A stretch of 64,000 nt of DNA, taken from NCBI RefSeq assembly GCF_030812885.1, contig NZ_JAUSTO010000005.1:112162-176161 (forward strand), written 5' to 3'. Under the pieces are notes generated by a model that ran no database searches, had not been told where the DNA came from, and was given only the letters and a program-made list of their open reading frames with translations. Source of the stretch: Moryella indoligenes. Its GTDB lineage: Bacteria > Bacillota > Clostridia > Lachnospirales > Lachnospiraceae. The translations under genes and the position numbers were made by a program. Below, piece by piece: positions 25,865-33,506 of the stretch (position 1 is its first letter; every line of letters begins with the position of its first letter).

Positions 25865-26038
25865 TTTCAACCTCCTGTCCGTCGTCCGGTTTCCCGAATA
25901 CATTGCATATACCGGAGCATCGGGAATGATTTCTCATGCCCGTTTCGATCTGCACGTCGGGGACTATGCCGGCGACAACTGTTATCCGGACTTTGCTTCT
26001 ACATAAATTATGAGGGAACTCTTTTATGAAATCCACAA

Positions 26039-26067
26039 GAACCGTGTCAGAATTCCTGACACGGTTC
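26039..26067. repeat. Perfect 12-bp inverted repeat
   Basis: GAACCGTGTCAG and CTGACACGGTTC are separated by five bases, about 30 bases past the parB stop. Neither side carries a clear T run, so it may be a weak terminator or a protein-binding site. Apart from this, the 25,865-26,097 gap shows nothing I can assign. Confidence 0.55.
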
Positions 26068-26097
26068 CTGTGTTACGTCAAACAAGCATCCACCTAT

Positions 26098-27078
26098 TCA
26101 GGGTCTCTTCTGTCCCCGCTTCCATCGATCCAGAAGATCAAGGATGACTTCTTTCCGCTTGTCCGTTTCCACTGTCTTAGAGAAATATTTGTCCAGCTCC
26201 CGCCTGGACAGCATGACCTTGCCATCGTCTTCCTTTGTTGAAACGGCATCATTCAGCACCTGCGTCACGCTGTATTCTGTCAGATTCTCGTAATTGAACT
26301 TTTTCAAAGCATCAAGCTGGGTTTTCTTGATCATTCCATTTTTCTGAATATAGGAAAAAAGGCTTCTTTGCAGGTCCTTGTCAAAATAGGAAATCTCCAC
26401 AGCCAGTACGATAGATAGCTTTTTCTGATCGACCAGATTCAGAAGATCGGGCGTAAGCTCTGTGAGACGGATATAATTTTTGACTTGCGTTTTCCCAAGA
26501 CCGAATTCTTCTCCAGCTATTCTGGCACTTTCTATCTTCGGCCGCTCAGTGGCGGAAGTGACTCTCTGTCCATTTTTATCAATCCTACTATTGATACGTT
26601 CATCTTCATCTGACATCGGCCGCTCAGTGGCCAAAGACCTGCTATGATTCAAGGTCTCATTCTTGTGTAGATCTGATCGATATCCCTGATGACGCATCAC
26701 ATCCATCTTCATCTTCAGGGAAAATGCCCGCTCACTCGGAAGGATCTCCTCCCGCTGCATATTGGAGTCAACCATCGCGATGACGGCTTCATCATCCGTC
26801 ATCTCCTTGATGATCGCCGGAACGGTGGTCAGACCCGCCAGCTTTGCCGCGTGCATTCTCCGATGACCGGAAATCATTTCAAATCCGCCCTGTTCATCCG
26901 GTCGGACAAGCACCGGGTTCAGGATTCCATTGTCCTTGATGCTCTGAACAAGGTCTTTCATCCGGTCATCATCGAGCACTTTGAAGGGATGATTCCGGAA
27001 GGGATGAATCTGACGAATGGAAATCTGCGTCGCTGCACTTTTATCCTGTGCGTTCATCGTTTTCTCCTTGTCCATCAT
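26098..27078 (-). CDS. ParB/Spo0J-family partition-like protein
   Basis: A 326-residue protein with an N-terminal ParB nuclease-like domain. Motifs are IHPFRNHPFKVLDDDRM, LVQSIKDNGILNPVLVRP and the CTP/nucleotide-binding GHRRMHAAKLAG. A HTH region follows (GEEFGLGKTQVKNYIRLTEL) and a helical C-terminus. It probably stabilises the ICE or controls its genes. A companion ParA is not seen in this window. The start overlaps the stop of the preceding DUF6462 gene by ATGA. Confidence 0.85.
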   Translation of the reverse strand: MMDKEKTMNAQDKSAATQISIRQIHPFRNHPFKVLDDDRMKDLVQSIKDNGILNPVLVRPDEQGGFEMISGHRRMHAAKLAGLTTVPAIIKEMTDDEAVIAMVDSNMQREEILPSERAFSLKMKMDVMRHQGYRSDLHKNETLNHSRSLATERPMSDEDERINSRIDKNGQRVTSATERPKIESARIAGEEFGLGKTQVKNYIRLTELTPDLLNLVDQKKLSIVLAVEISYFDKDLQRSLFSYIQKNGMIKKTQLDALKKFNYENLTEYSVTQVLNDAVSTKEDDGKVMLSRRELDKYFSKTVETDKRKEVILDLLDRWKRGQKRP

Positions 27079-27422
27079 CTGTCTCCTTCATCAAGCCGGA
27101 AGGTCTGAAAGTATGCATCAAATATTTCCAGATTTACAAAGCAGGCTTTGTCTGCCTTATAAACCGCTCCGGCAGCATGCGCCATCTGTTGAAACTTGGA
27201 CAGCCCCATGCTGTATAGTGCCGCTCCTTCCTTGTACCTGACGTAAATCTTTTTTCTCGCTGCCAGCGTTTCCCTCACGGCTTCTTTCCCGGTTTTCTTC
27301 TCTTGCGTTTTTCCGTTTCCTGTTCTGCCTCTCCCGGTTTTTCTGCTGATCGGTTTTTCCTCTGATGCTGCATAGGCTGCCGGTTTCATTCCAGGAGACA
27401 GCCTTCGTTCCATTTTAGCCAT
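27075..27422 (-). CDS. DUF6462 family excisionase-like protein (third in a tandem set)
   Basis: A 115-residue protein with a basic, low-complexity N-terminal half and a C-terminal winged-helix-like segment, RKKIYVRYKEGAALYSMGLS, then FQQMAHAAGAVYKADKACFV and DAYFQTF. This pattern is shared with the two genes before it and is typical of DUF6462 proteins, small MerR/excisionase-like DNA binders of ICEs. GGAAAAAGCG between the previous stop and the ATG of MAKMERRL supports this start. A longer in-frame extension overlaps the previous gene and is rejected. Confidence 0.65.
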   Translation of the reverse strand: MAKMERRLSPGMKPAAYAASEEKPISRKTGRGRTGNGKTQEKKTGKEAVRETLAARKKIYVRYKEGAALYSMGLSKFQQMAHAAGAVYKADKACFVNLEIFDAYFQTFRLDEGDR

Positions 27423-27432
27423 CGCTTTTTCC

Positions 27433-27708
27433 TTATCTGCTGCTTTCGTCCTTTTCCTCCAATCCCGGTCCTCTGCCGGTTTTCCTGTACTGTTTTCTGA
27501 GATACGACTCAAAGAGATCACGCCGAACAAGAACCATCTTTCCGTCAATCTTATAGATGGCTTCCGCTTCTTTTGCCAGCCGGGTAATCGTCTTCTCCGT
27601 CAGTCTGTAGTACGCGATTCCATCTGCATAGCGGAAGAAGCTGTGTCTTGCAAATTCCAGATCCTCATCGTCCAGCTGATCCGAGAACATCCAGAGTTTC
27701 CCGCTCAT
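27433..27708 (-). CDS. DUF6462 family excisionase-like protein (second in a tandem set)
   Basis: A 91-residue protein: ARHSFFRYADGIAYYRLTEK, then ITRLAKEAEAIYKIDGKMVL and RRDLFESYL. It aligns without gaps to both neighbours over about 50 residues and is the shortest of the three. The start overlaps the stop of the first paralogue by ATGA, with AGGAGG upstream. Probably a DNA-binding regulator or directionality factor. Confidence 0.7.
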   Translation of the reverse strand: MSGKLWMFSDQLDDEDLEFARHSFFRYADGIAYYRLTEKTITRLAKEAEAIYKIDGKMVLVRRDLFESYLRKQYRKTGRGPGLEEKDESSR

Positions 27709-27998
27709 ACCTTTTCCTCCTTTCGCCGCCTCTCTTCTTTGCTCAAACCGCGCTTACCGATTCCCCTGGTCTTCTCATGAAAATTCTCGAGATAGGCATC
27801 GAAAATATCGCGGTTGATCAGCACCGTCCCTTCCATCCTGTAAAGCGCTCCAGCCCGATCCGCGAGCTCGATGAGCTTGCGGTGCGAGATGCTGTACACG
27901 ACCTCCGCTTCCTGATAGCGAAGAAACTTTTTACGCAGCTTCTTCACCTCTTCCCGGACTTCTCTTGGCCTTGTGATGTCCTGATACTCCTGTTCCAT
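27705..27998 (-). CDS. DUF6462 family excisionase-like protein (first in a tandem set)
   Basis: A 97-residue protein: LRKKFLRYQEAEVVYSISHR, then KLIELADRAGALYRMEGTVL and NRDIFDAYLENF, followed by a very basic tail. AAGGAGG lies six bases before the ATG of MEQEYQD. It is the first gene of the ICE operon. Upstream is an 8-bp inverted repeat (GCAGATGC...GCATCTGC, 28,024-28,050) that could be an operator. Confidence 0.7.
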   Translation of the reverse strand: MEQEYQDITRPREVREEVKKLRKKFLRYQEAEVVYSISHRKLIELADRAGALYRMEGTVLINRDIFDAYLENFHEKTRGIGKRGLSKEERRRKEEKV

Positions 27999-28023
27999 AC
28001 ATTTCCTCCTTGTGGATTTGTGG

Positions 28024-28050
28024 GCAGATGCCCGAATAATAAGCATCTGC
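28024..28050. promoter_or_regulatory. Inverted repeat upstream of the DUF6462 operon
   Basis: GCAGATGC and GCATCTGC are separated by 11 bases and end about 25 bases before the first ICE gene, where a regulator of the operon could bind. Confidence 0.4.
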
Positions 28051-28117
28051 GTCATCTGGTTTCTATTCAAACAGGGATAAAAGGCTTTTCAGCCTCTTTT
28101 CCTGCTGTCTGCACGCA

Positions 28118-28162
28118 AAAAGGCACCCCCTCTCAGATTGATTCTGAAAAGGAGTGCCTTTA
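28118..28162. terminator. Hairpin between lysS and the ICE operon
   Basis: AAAGGCACCCCCT and AGGAGTGCCTTT form a 12-13 bp stem with one mismatch and an inner CTCAG/CTGA. On the plus strand ATGTTTTT follows. It probably isolates the ICE from lysS. The remaining 28,165-28,330 stretch carries TTGTTGTA-type direct repeats near the presumed ICE end. Confidence 0.55.
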
Positions 28163-28330
28163 ATGTTTTTGGAACTGGGACGTACGCTTTACTTTATACT
28201 GTCATCTGTTACGATGTACCGTCATTTGACTTTTTGTTGTACAAATGTTGTAAATCCGGTGTCACTGCAAAAAATCGGCTTGGATTTGTTGTAAAAATCC
28301 GCAGGTTTTCCGCCTGTGATTTTCCCCGGA

Positions 28331-30313
28331 TCAATACAGCTTCGCGCCGGCCGGGATGTGGTTGTCCACCATCAGAAGATGGAGCTCTTCCTCGCCGTTT
28401 CTCTCGTTGACCGCGGACAGGAGCATGCCGCAGGAGTCGATCCCCATCATCGCTCTCGGCGGGAGATTGGTGATGGCAATCAGGGTCTTTCCGACCAGCT
28501 CTTCCGGCTCGTAATAGGCGTGAATACCGCTTAAAATCACGCGATCCGTGCCCGTACCGTCGTCCAGAACGAACTTTAAGAGCTTCTTGGACTTCGGAAC
28601 AGCTTCGCACGCCTTTACCTTCACCGCCCGGAAATCGGACTTGCTGAAGGTGTCGAAATCGACCTGATCCGCAAACAGCGGCTCGATCTTCACACCGGTA
28701 AAATCGATCTTTTCGTTCGGGGTGAAGAACCCGGACTGATCAGAAACAGCCTCCGAACTCTTCTCTTCGCCGGCCTTTTCGTCCGCATGTGCTTCATTGT
28801 TTTCAGACTTGAGGGTCTTCATTGTCGGGAACAGAATCACATCGCGTATTGCCGCAGAATTGGTCAAAAGCATCACCAGTCTGTCGATGCCGTAGCCGAT
28901 GCCCCCTGTCGGCGGCATACCGATATTCAGTGCATTCAGGAAATCCTCATCCGTGTGATTCGCCTCTTCATCGCCTGCAGCTGCCAGTGCATCCTGCGCC
29001 TTGAAGCGCTCACGCTGATCAATCGGATCATTCAGCTCAGAGTAGGCGTTGCACATCTCGCGCCCGTAGATGTAGAGCTCAAAGCGCTGCACGTACTCCG
29101 GATCGTCGGGCTTCTTCTTGGTCAGCGGAGAGATCTCGATCGGATGATCCATGACAAAGGTCGGCTGTATCATCTTCTCCTCACAGAATTCATCAAAGAA
29201 GAGATTCAGGATGTCGCCGCGCTTATGATGCGGCTCATACTGTACATGGTGCTGATCCGCGACGGCCTTTGCTTCCTCAGTTGTCGTGATGGTGCCAAAA
29301 TCCACCCCGGAGTGCTCCTTTACCGCGTCGATCATGGTGATACGCCTGAAGGGTTTACCGAGATCTATCTCTACATCATGGTAGGTCACCATCGTCGTTC
29401 CATTCACTTCCTGCGCGACGTAACGGAACATATTTTCGGTGAGATCCATCATCCCATTGTAATCTGTGTACGCCTGATAGAGCTCCATCAGAGTGAACTC
29501 CGGATTATGCCTCGTATCGAGGCCCTCGTTGCGGAACACTCTGCCGATCTCATAGACGCGCTCCAGCCCGCCGACAATGAGGCGCTTTAAGTAGAGCTCC
29601 AGAGAGATGCGAAGCTTCACATCCTCATTCAACGCATTGTAGTGCGTCTCAAAGGGACGTGCAGCGGCACCGCCGGCATTTGGAACCAGCATCGGCGTCT
29701 CCACCTCCATGAAGCCCAGTCCGTCCAGATAGCGCCGAATGGAGGAAAGGATCTTTGAGCGTTTCACAAAGGTCTCTCGCACCTCCGGATTCATCGCGAG
29801 ATCCAGGTAGCGCTGACGGTAGCGCGTATCGGTGTCTGTGAGACCATGGTACTTCTCCGGCAGCGGCTTCATGCTCTTCGCAAGCAGTATTACCTCTGTC
29901 GCATGAATGGATATCTCCCCGGTCTTTGTCTTAAACACGGTTCCCCGGACGCCGATGATATCTCCTATATCCAGCTTCTTGAAATCCTTATAGGCGTCCT
30001 CGCCGACACTGTCACGCGCGACATAGGACTGAATATCCCCCCTGAGATCTCTGACACTGCAGAAGGAGGCCTTGCCCATGACGCGCTTTGACATCATGCG
30101 CCCGGCCACGCTGACCATCTTGCCTTCATAACTCTCATATGCTTCCTTAATATCCAAGGAATGCTCTGTCGCATCATAGGTCGTGATCTCAAAGGGATCC
30201 CGCCCCTCTGCCTGAAGCTCCCGGAGCTTCTCCAGACGCACCTGCATCAGCTGATTCATATCCTGCTCCGGTGCTGCCTGCTGCTCTGTCCTCTTTCCGT
30301 TTACTTCACTCAT
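28331..30313 (-). CDS. lysS: Lysyl-tRNA synthetase (class II) with C-terminal tRNA-binding domain
   Basis: A 660-residue aminoacyl-tRNA synthetase that charges tRNA-Lys. An N-terminal OB-fold anticodon domain (about 55-150) precedes the class II core with motif 1 (FMEVETPMLVPNAGGAAARP), motif 2 (FRNEGLDTRHNPEFTLMELY) and motif 3 (GIGYGIDRLVMLLTNS). After a linker of about 40 residues, an EMAP/MetG-type tRNA-binding OB domain fills the last 115 residues (DFRAVKVKACEAVPKSKKLL... MLLSA). Bacterial LysRS usually ends after motif 3, at about 500 residues; this extension occurs in some Clostridia. Its start overlaps the greA stop by eight bases, giving a greA-lysS operon. The ICE is inserted just past its stop. 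Confidence 0.95.
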   Translation of the reverse strand: MSEVNGKRTEQQAAPEQDMNQLMQVRLEKLRELQAEGRDPFEITTYDATEHSLDIKEAYESYEGKMVSVAGRMMSKRVMGKASFCSVRDLRGDIQSYVARDSVGEDAYKDFKKLDIGDIIGVRGTVFKTKTGEISIHATEVILLAKSMKPLPEKYHGLTDTDTRYRQRYLDLAMNPEVRETFVKRSKILSSIRRYLDGLGFMEVETPMLVPNAGGAAARPFETHYNALNEDVKLRISLELYLKRLIVGGLERVYEIGRVFRNEGLDTRHNPEFTLMELYQAYTDYNGMMDLTENMFRYVAQEVNGTTMVTYHDVEIDLGKPFRRITMIDAVKEHSGVDFGTITTTEEAKAVADQHHVQYEPHHKRGDILNLFFDEFCEEKMIQPTFVMDHPIEISPLTKKKPDDPEYVQRFELYIYGREMCNAYSELNDPIDQRERFKAQDALAAAGDEEANHTDEDFLNALNIGMPPTGGIGYGIDRLVMLLTNSAAIRDVILFPTMKTLKSENNEAHADEKAGEEKSSEAVSDQSGFFTPNEKIDFTGVKIEPLFADQVDFDTFSKSDFRAVKVKACEAVPKSKKLLKFVLDDGTGTDRVILSGIHAYYEPEELVGKTLIAITNLPPRAMMGIDSCGMLLSAVNERNGEEELHLLMVDNHIPAGAKLY

Positions 30314-30800
30314 TGTCCTGGTTCCTCGTAATTCCGAGCACCTTATACTGCAGCTCTCCGACCTGTGTCTCTACGCTCACGACCTCTCCGACCTTCTTTC
30401 CGAGCAGCTTCTGCCCGAGCGGAGACTCATTGGAGATCTTTCCCTCCAGAGAATCAGCCTCCGTGGAACCAACAATCTTGCAGTCCAGCTCCTCATCGAG
30501 ATCCAGATCCAGAAGCTTGACCATGCTTCCGATGCCCACCACATCGAGACTCGCCTCGTCCTCCACATAGACCTCGGCGTGCTTTAAGAGATTTTCCAGC
30601 TCGTCAATGCGCGCCTCGATATCGCGCTGTTCATCCTTTGCCGCATCGTACTCCGCGTTCTCAGAGAGATCTCCCTGCTCTCTGGCCTCCTTGATCTTGT
30701 CAGCGATTTCCTTTCGCTTGTTGACCTTCAGATCCTGCAATTCCTCCTCGTAGCGCTTCAGTCCCTCATAGGTGAGGACATTTTTCTTCACTTCAGCCAT
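30306..30800 (-). CDS. greA: Transcription elongation factor GreA
   Basis: A 164-residue factor that stimulates the RNA-cleavage activity of stalled RNA polymerase. The N-terminal coiled coil carries the conserved GDLSENAEYDAAKDEQ with acidic tip residues. The C-terminal FKBP-like part contains ISNESPLGQKLLGKKVGE. The ATG of MAEVKKNVLT was chosen: GGAGGGAAGAA lies upstream and the length is normal. It is driven by a perfect consensus promoter at 30,924-30,952 and is followed by lysS with an eight-base overlap. Confidence 0.95.
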   Translation of the reverse strand: MAEVKKNVLTYEGLKRYEEELQDLKVNKRKEIADKIKEAREQGDLSENAEYDAAKDEQRDIEARIDELENLLKHAEVYVEDEASLDVVGIGSMVKLLDLDLDEELDCKIVGSTEADSLEGKISNESPLGQKLLGKKVGEVVSVETQVGELQYKVLGITRNQDNE

Positions 30801-30923
30801 GATTCTTCCCTCCGATGACGCCACGGCTCCGCCCTTGCGGCCGCGCAAATTTCTGCCTGCCACATGGCATGCAGCTCACAACACTGCCCACAATTTACAG
30901 ACAAGTGGACAGACATGAACAAA

Positions 30924-30952
30924 ATTATATTAGAATTGAGATACACTGTCAA
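30924..30952 (-). promoter_or_regulatory. Consensus promoter for greA-lysS
   Basis: Read leftward, TTGACA (revcomp of 30947-30952) and TATAAT (revcomp of 30924-30929) are spaced by exactly 17 bases. The promoter overlaps the last codons of dusB, so greA-lysS can be transcribed independently of the upstream genes. The leader is about 115 nt. Confidence 0.85.
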
Positions 30953-31913
30953 CCGGAAACGCCCTGTTCAGTATCTCTGTGAGCGCACTCCGGCTTTCTG
31001 CCGTATTGACCTCATTTCGTATTCTGGCGGCCCCCGGTATTCCATGCAGATAGGAGGCAATGTGACTGCGCATCTTGAGTATGCCCATGTGCTCTCCATC
31101 CTGCGCAATCTGCATCTCCATGTGCCTCAATATCATATGCTTCTTCTCCGCTTCACCCGGACGCGGCGGCACGACGCCATACTCCAGAAAGCTCCGTACC
31201 TCTGAGAAAAGCCACGGATTCCCTTCCGCACCCCGTGCGATCATAATCCCATCGCAGCCGGTCTCCTCAAACATCTTCGCAGCCTCCTCCGCGGAATCAA
31301 TATCCCCGTTTCCAATCACCGGAATAGAGACTGCCTCTTTTACCGCGCGGATCACGCTCCGGTCCGCCCGGCCCATATAATACTCCTCCCGCGTCCGTCC
31401 GTGCACCGCGATTGCCGCGGCTCCCGCCTGCTCCAGACGCTTCGCGAGCTCCGGTGCATTTCTGTTCGCCCGGTCAAAACCCGCCCGTATCTTCACAGTC
31501 ACAGGCTTGCCTGCGCGTCGCACCATAGCCGCGATGATCTCCGCCGCGAGCTTCGGCTCTGTCATAAGTCTTGCGCCCTCGCCGTTATTCACCACCTTCG
31601 GCACCGGACAGCCCATGTTGAAGTCAATGATATCCCACGGTCCCTCGGAGAACTGCTCTGCCACCTCCGCACAGATCTCCGGATCCGAGCCAAAGAGCTG
31701 CACCGCAAGTGGACGGTCGCTCTCCGCAGTGCGAAGCAGCGCTGCGGTTCCCCGGTTTTTGTAGTGAACTGCCTTGGCACTGACCATCTCTGTCACAGCA
31801 AGCTCACAGCCCTGCTCTCTGCAAAGGGTGCGAAAGGGCAGATCCGACACCCCCGCCATCGGAGCAAGTATGATCCCATGCTTTAATTCTATATTTCCTA
31901 TTCTCACTGTCAC
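30930..31913 (-). CDS. dusB: tRNA-dihydrouridine synthase
   Basis: A 327-residue flavoenzyme reducing uridines in the tRNA D-loop. A TIM-barrel Dus domain shows the FMN-binding start LAPMAGVSDLPFR, then VQLFGSDP, the catalytic-cysteine block DFNMGCPVPKVV (Cys about 100), KIRAGFD, VHGRTREEYYMG, GNGDI and MIARGAEGNPWLF. It overlaps the DUF6145 gene upstream by ATGA and is therefore co-translated with it. Subtype DusB is inferred from the Firmicute pattern and the GMCP-type motif. Confidence 0.93.
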   Translation of the reverse strand: MTVRIGNIELKHGIILAPMAGVSDLPFRTLCREQGCELAVTEMVSAKAVHYKNRGTAALLRTAESDRPLAVQLFGSDPEICAEVAEQFSEGPWDIIDFNMGCPVPKVVNNGEGARLMTEPKLAAEIIAAMVRRAGKPVTVKIRAGFDRANRNAPELAKRLEQAGAAAIAVHGRTREEYYMGRADRSVIRAVKEAVSIPVIGNGDIDSAEEAAKMFEETGCDGIMIARGAEGNPWLFSEVRSFLEYGVVPPRPGEAEKKHMILRHMEMQIAQDGEHMGILKMRSHIASYLHGIPGAARIRNEVNTAESRSALTEILNRAFPVDSVSQF

Positions 31914-32269
31914 TCCGGACTCTCCCCCAGAAACACAACGCGGTAATAGAGCTCCAGTTCCTCCAGAAGCTCCTGATGCTCAAAACGTGCCCGGGAAATC
32001 TTCATCCCGCTCGCAATATCATCGAAGAGATAATCTCCCTCCTCCGCCCTCACTTTAAAATGCAGGCTTCCATCCGGCTCAAATTCCAGTGTGAGTATCC
32101 CTCCCGCCTCCTCTGTAATTGTGACGCAGAGTATCTGGAGTTCCTGGCGTATCTGCTCCGGCAGTCTTGTAAATTCGGGATTCAGATAATACTTCCGGTG
32201 ATAGGAATTTGCTCCGCAGAGCACCAGACTCTCCTCTCCATTGCTGCTACGTTCCCTCTCTTCTCTCAT
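31910..32269 (-). CDS. DUF6145 family protein
   Basis: A 119-residue cytoplasmic protein: LVLCGANSYHRKYYLNPEF, then LPEQIRQELQILCVTITEEAGG and an acidic beta-rich second half ending YYRVVFLGESPE. It looks like DUF6145, a small conserved Lachnospiraceae protein next to dusB. Function unknown. The ATG of MREERERS is preferred (GAGAGG upstream); a 51-residue in-frame extension has no ribosome site. Confidence 0.65.
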   Translation of the reverse strand: MREERERSSNGEESLVLCGANSYHRKYYLNPEFTRLPEQIRQELQILCVTITEEAGGILTLEFEPDGSLHFKVRAEEGDYLFDDIASGMKISRARFEHQELLEELELYYRVVFLGESPE

Positions 32270-32462
32270 CCTCTCTCTTCCTCTTATCTGAGTGAGCGGA
32301 GCATCTCCCGCCCTGTAAACTGCGCCGGTGCATTCTTTTTCCGGCTCCGCACCTGAGACAAAATGTCCAGACGCGGCCACAGTGCTCCTGTGCGTGTCTG
32401 GACATATCATCATGCACCACAATGGACATATCCCACTGTATTCCGACCGGCGGAGAATACTC

Positions 32463-33437
32463 TCATCGGGTCAGCTTCTTAGTCAGCGCCATCTGGTAAT
32501 CCGGAATATCCTTCTCCATTCCCAGTGCCTCATCAATATCGAAGTCGCAGAACTCCCCGTTCTTGTATGCCACAAGCCGGTTGGACTTTCCCTCCATCAG
32601 GAGATCCACAGCCTTCGCCCCCATAATGGATGCATAGAAACGATCCTTGCAGGAGGGCGAGCCGCCGCGCTGCATGTAGCCGAGTATCGTCGCACGGGTC
32701 TCAATTCCGGTTGCCGCCTCAATACGCTTTGCCATGGAAGTGGAGTGACCGATACCCTCCGCATTTACAATGATGAAATGCTTCTTGCCGCGCTTTCGGC
32801 TCTCGATAATGCGATTGATGACCTCCTGCTCATTTCCATCGTAGCGCTCCGGCACGAGTATCGCGTCCGAGCCCGTTGCAATTCCGCTCCAAAGGGCAAT
32901 ATAACCCGCGTGCCGCCCCATGACCTCAATGATGGAGCAGCGCTCATGCGAGGTGGAAGTATCGCGCACCTTATCGATCGCATCAATTGCTGTATTCACT
33001 GCCGTATCAAAGCCTATCGTGTAATCCGTGCAGGCAATATCAAGGTCTATGGTTCCAGGCACGCCTATCGTATTGATGCCGAATTCTGCAAGCTTTCCGG
33101 CTCCCCGGAAGGAACCGTCGCCGCCGATCACAACAACGCCGTCAATTCCCTGCTTCCTGCAGATCTCGGCTGCCTTTTTCTGCCCATCCTCGGTTGTCAT
33201 CTCCTGGCAGCGTGCAGTGTAGAGTATAGTACCCCCGCGGTTGATGATATCCGCCACACTGGTGGCATCCATATCCCGGAATTCCTCCTCAAGGAGTCCC
33301 GTGTAGCCGCGCATGATGCCCTTGACCCTCAGGCCGTAGCTCAGCGCTGTTCTCGTCACGGCGCGTATCGCCGCATTCATACCGGGTGCATCGCCGCCGC
33401 TCGTGAGCACACCTATTGTCTTGATTGTCTTTGCCAT
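32463..33437 (-). CDS. pfkA: 6-phosphofructokinase, ATP-dependent
   Basis: A 324-residue glycolytic enzyme phosphorylating fructose 6-phosphate. The ATP site is GVLTSGGDAPGMN near the N-terminus. The GGDGS motif near 103 carries Gly rather than the Asp of PPi-dependent enzymes, so ATP is the expected donor. The catalytic segment reads PGTIDLDIACTDYTIGFDTA; most homologues have TIDND, so the residue between the two aspartates is Leu here instead of Asn. MGRHAGYIAL and LGYMQRGGSP follow. AAGGAGG precedes the ATG of MAKTIKT. It lies 70 bases after dnaE in the same direction, an arrangement common in Clostridia. Confidence 0.93.
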   Translation of the reverse strand: MAKTIKTIGVLTSGGDAPGMNAAIRAVTRTALSYGLRVKGIMRGYTGLLEEEFRDMDATSVADIINRGGTILYTARCQEMTTEDGQKKAAEICRKQGIDGVVVIGGDGSFRGAGKLAEFGINTIGVPGTIDLDIACTDYTIGFDTAVNTAIDAIDKVRDTSTSHERCSIIEVMGRHAGYIALWSGIATGSDAILVPERYDGNEQEVINRIIESRKRGKKHFIIVNAEGIGHSTSMAKRIEAATGIETRATILGYMQRGGSPSCKDRFYASIMGAKAVDLLMEGKSNRLVAYKNGEFCDFDIDEALGMEKDIPDYQMALTKKLTR

Positions 33438-33506
33438 AAGGGAACCTCCTTGAAGTCCTCTGTTTTTTTCTGCTGAAGCCTCTACCATTGTATGTCTTTT
33501 CCCAGT

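Larger units (their letters stand above)
20960..28300. mobile_element. Remnant of an integrative conjugative element, replication/early-transfer module
   Basis: A leftward cluster of closely spaced or ATGA-overlapping genes: three DUF6462 genes, parB, a small membrane protein, HTH-DUF5688, a Cys/His-rich peptide, RepA_N, an unknown, a DUF4406/DUF7768-like protein, pcfB and virD4. This order is typical of the control end of Clostridial ICEs. No integrase, relaxase, VirB4 or pore gene is present. The right boundary lies between the first DUF6462 gene (27,998) and the lysS stop (28,331). The left part is missing beyond the IME insertion. Confidence 0.8.

Noticed and set aside
25518..26036. Overlapping frames on both strands around the small membrane protein and the following gap.
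   Set aside because: No family likeness or ribosome site; the hydrophobic frame with AGGAGG explains the coding part.
30800..30920. Possible T-box or riboswitch in the greA-lysS leader.
   Set aside because: The leader is about 115 nt, has no T-box sequence or specifier loop, and directly precedes greA rather than lysS.
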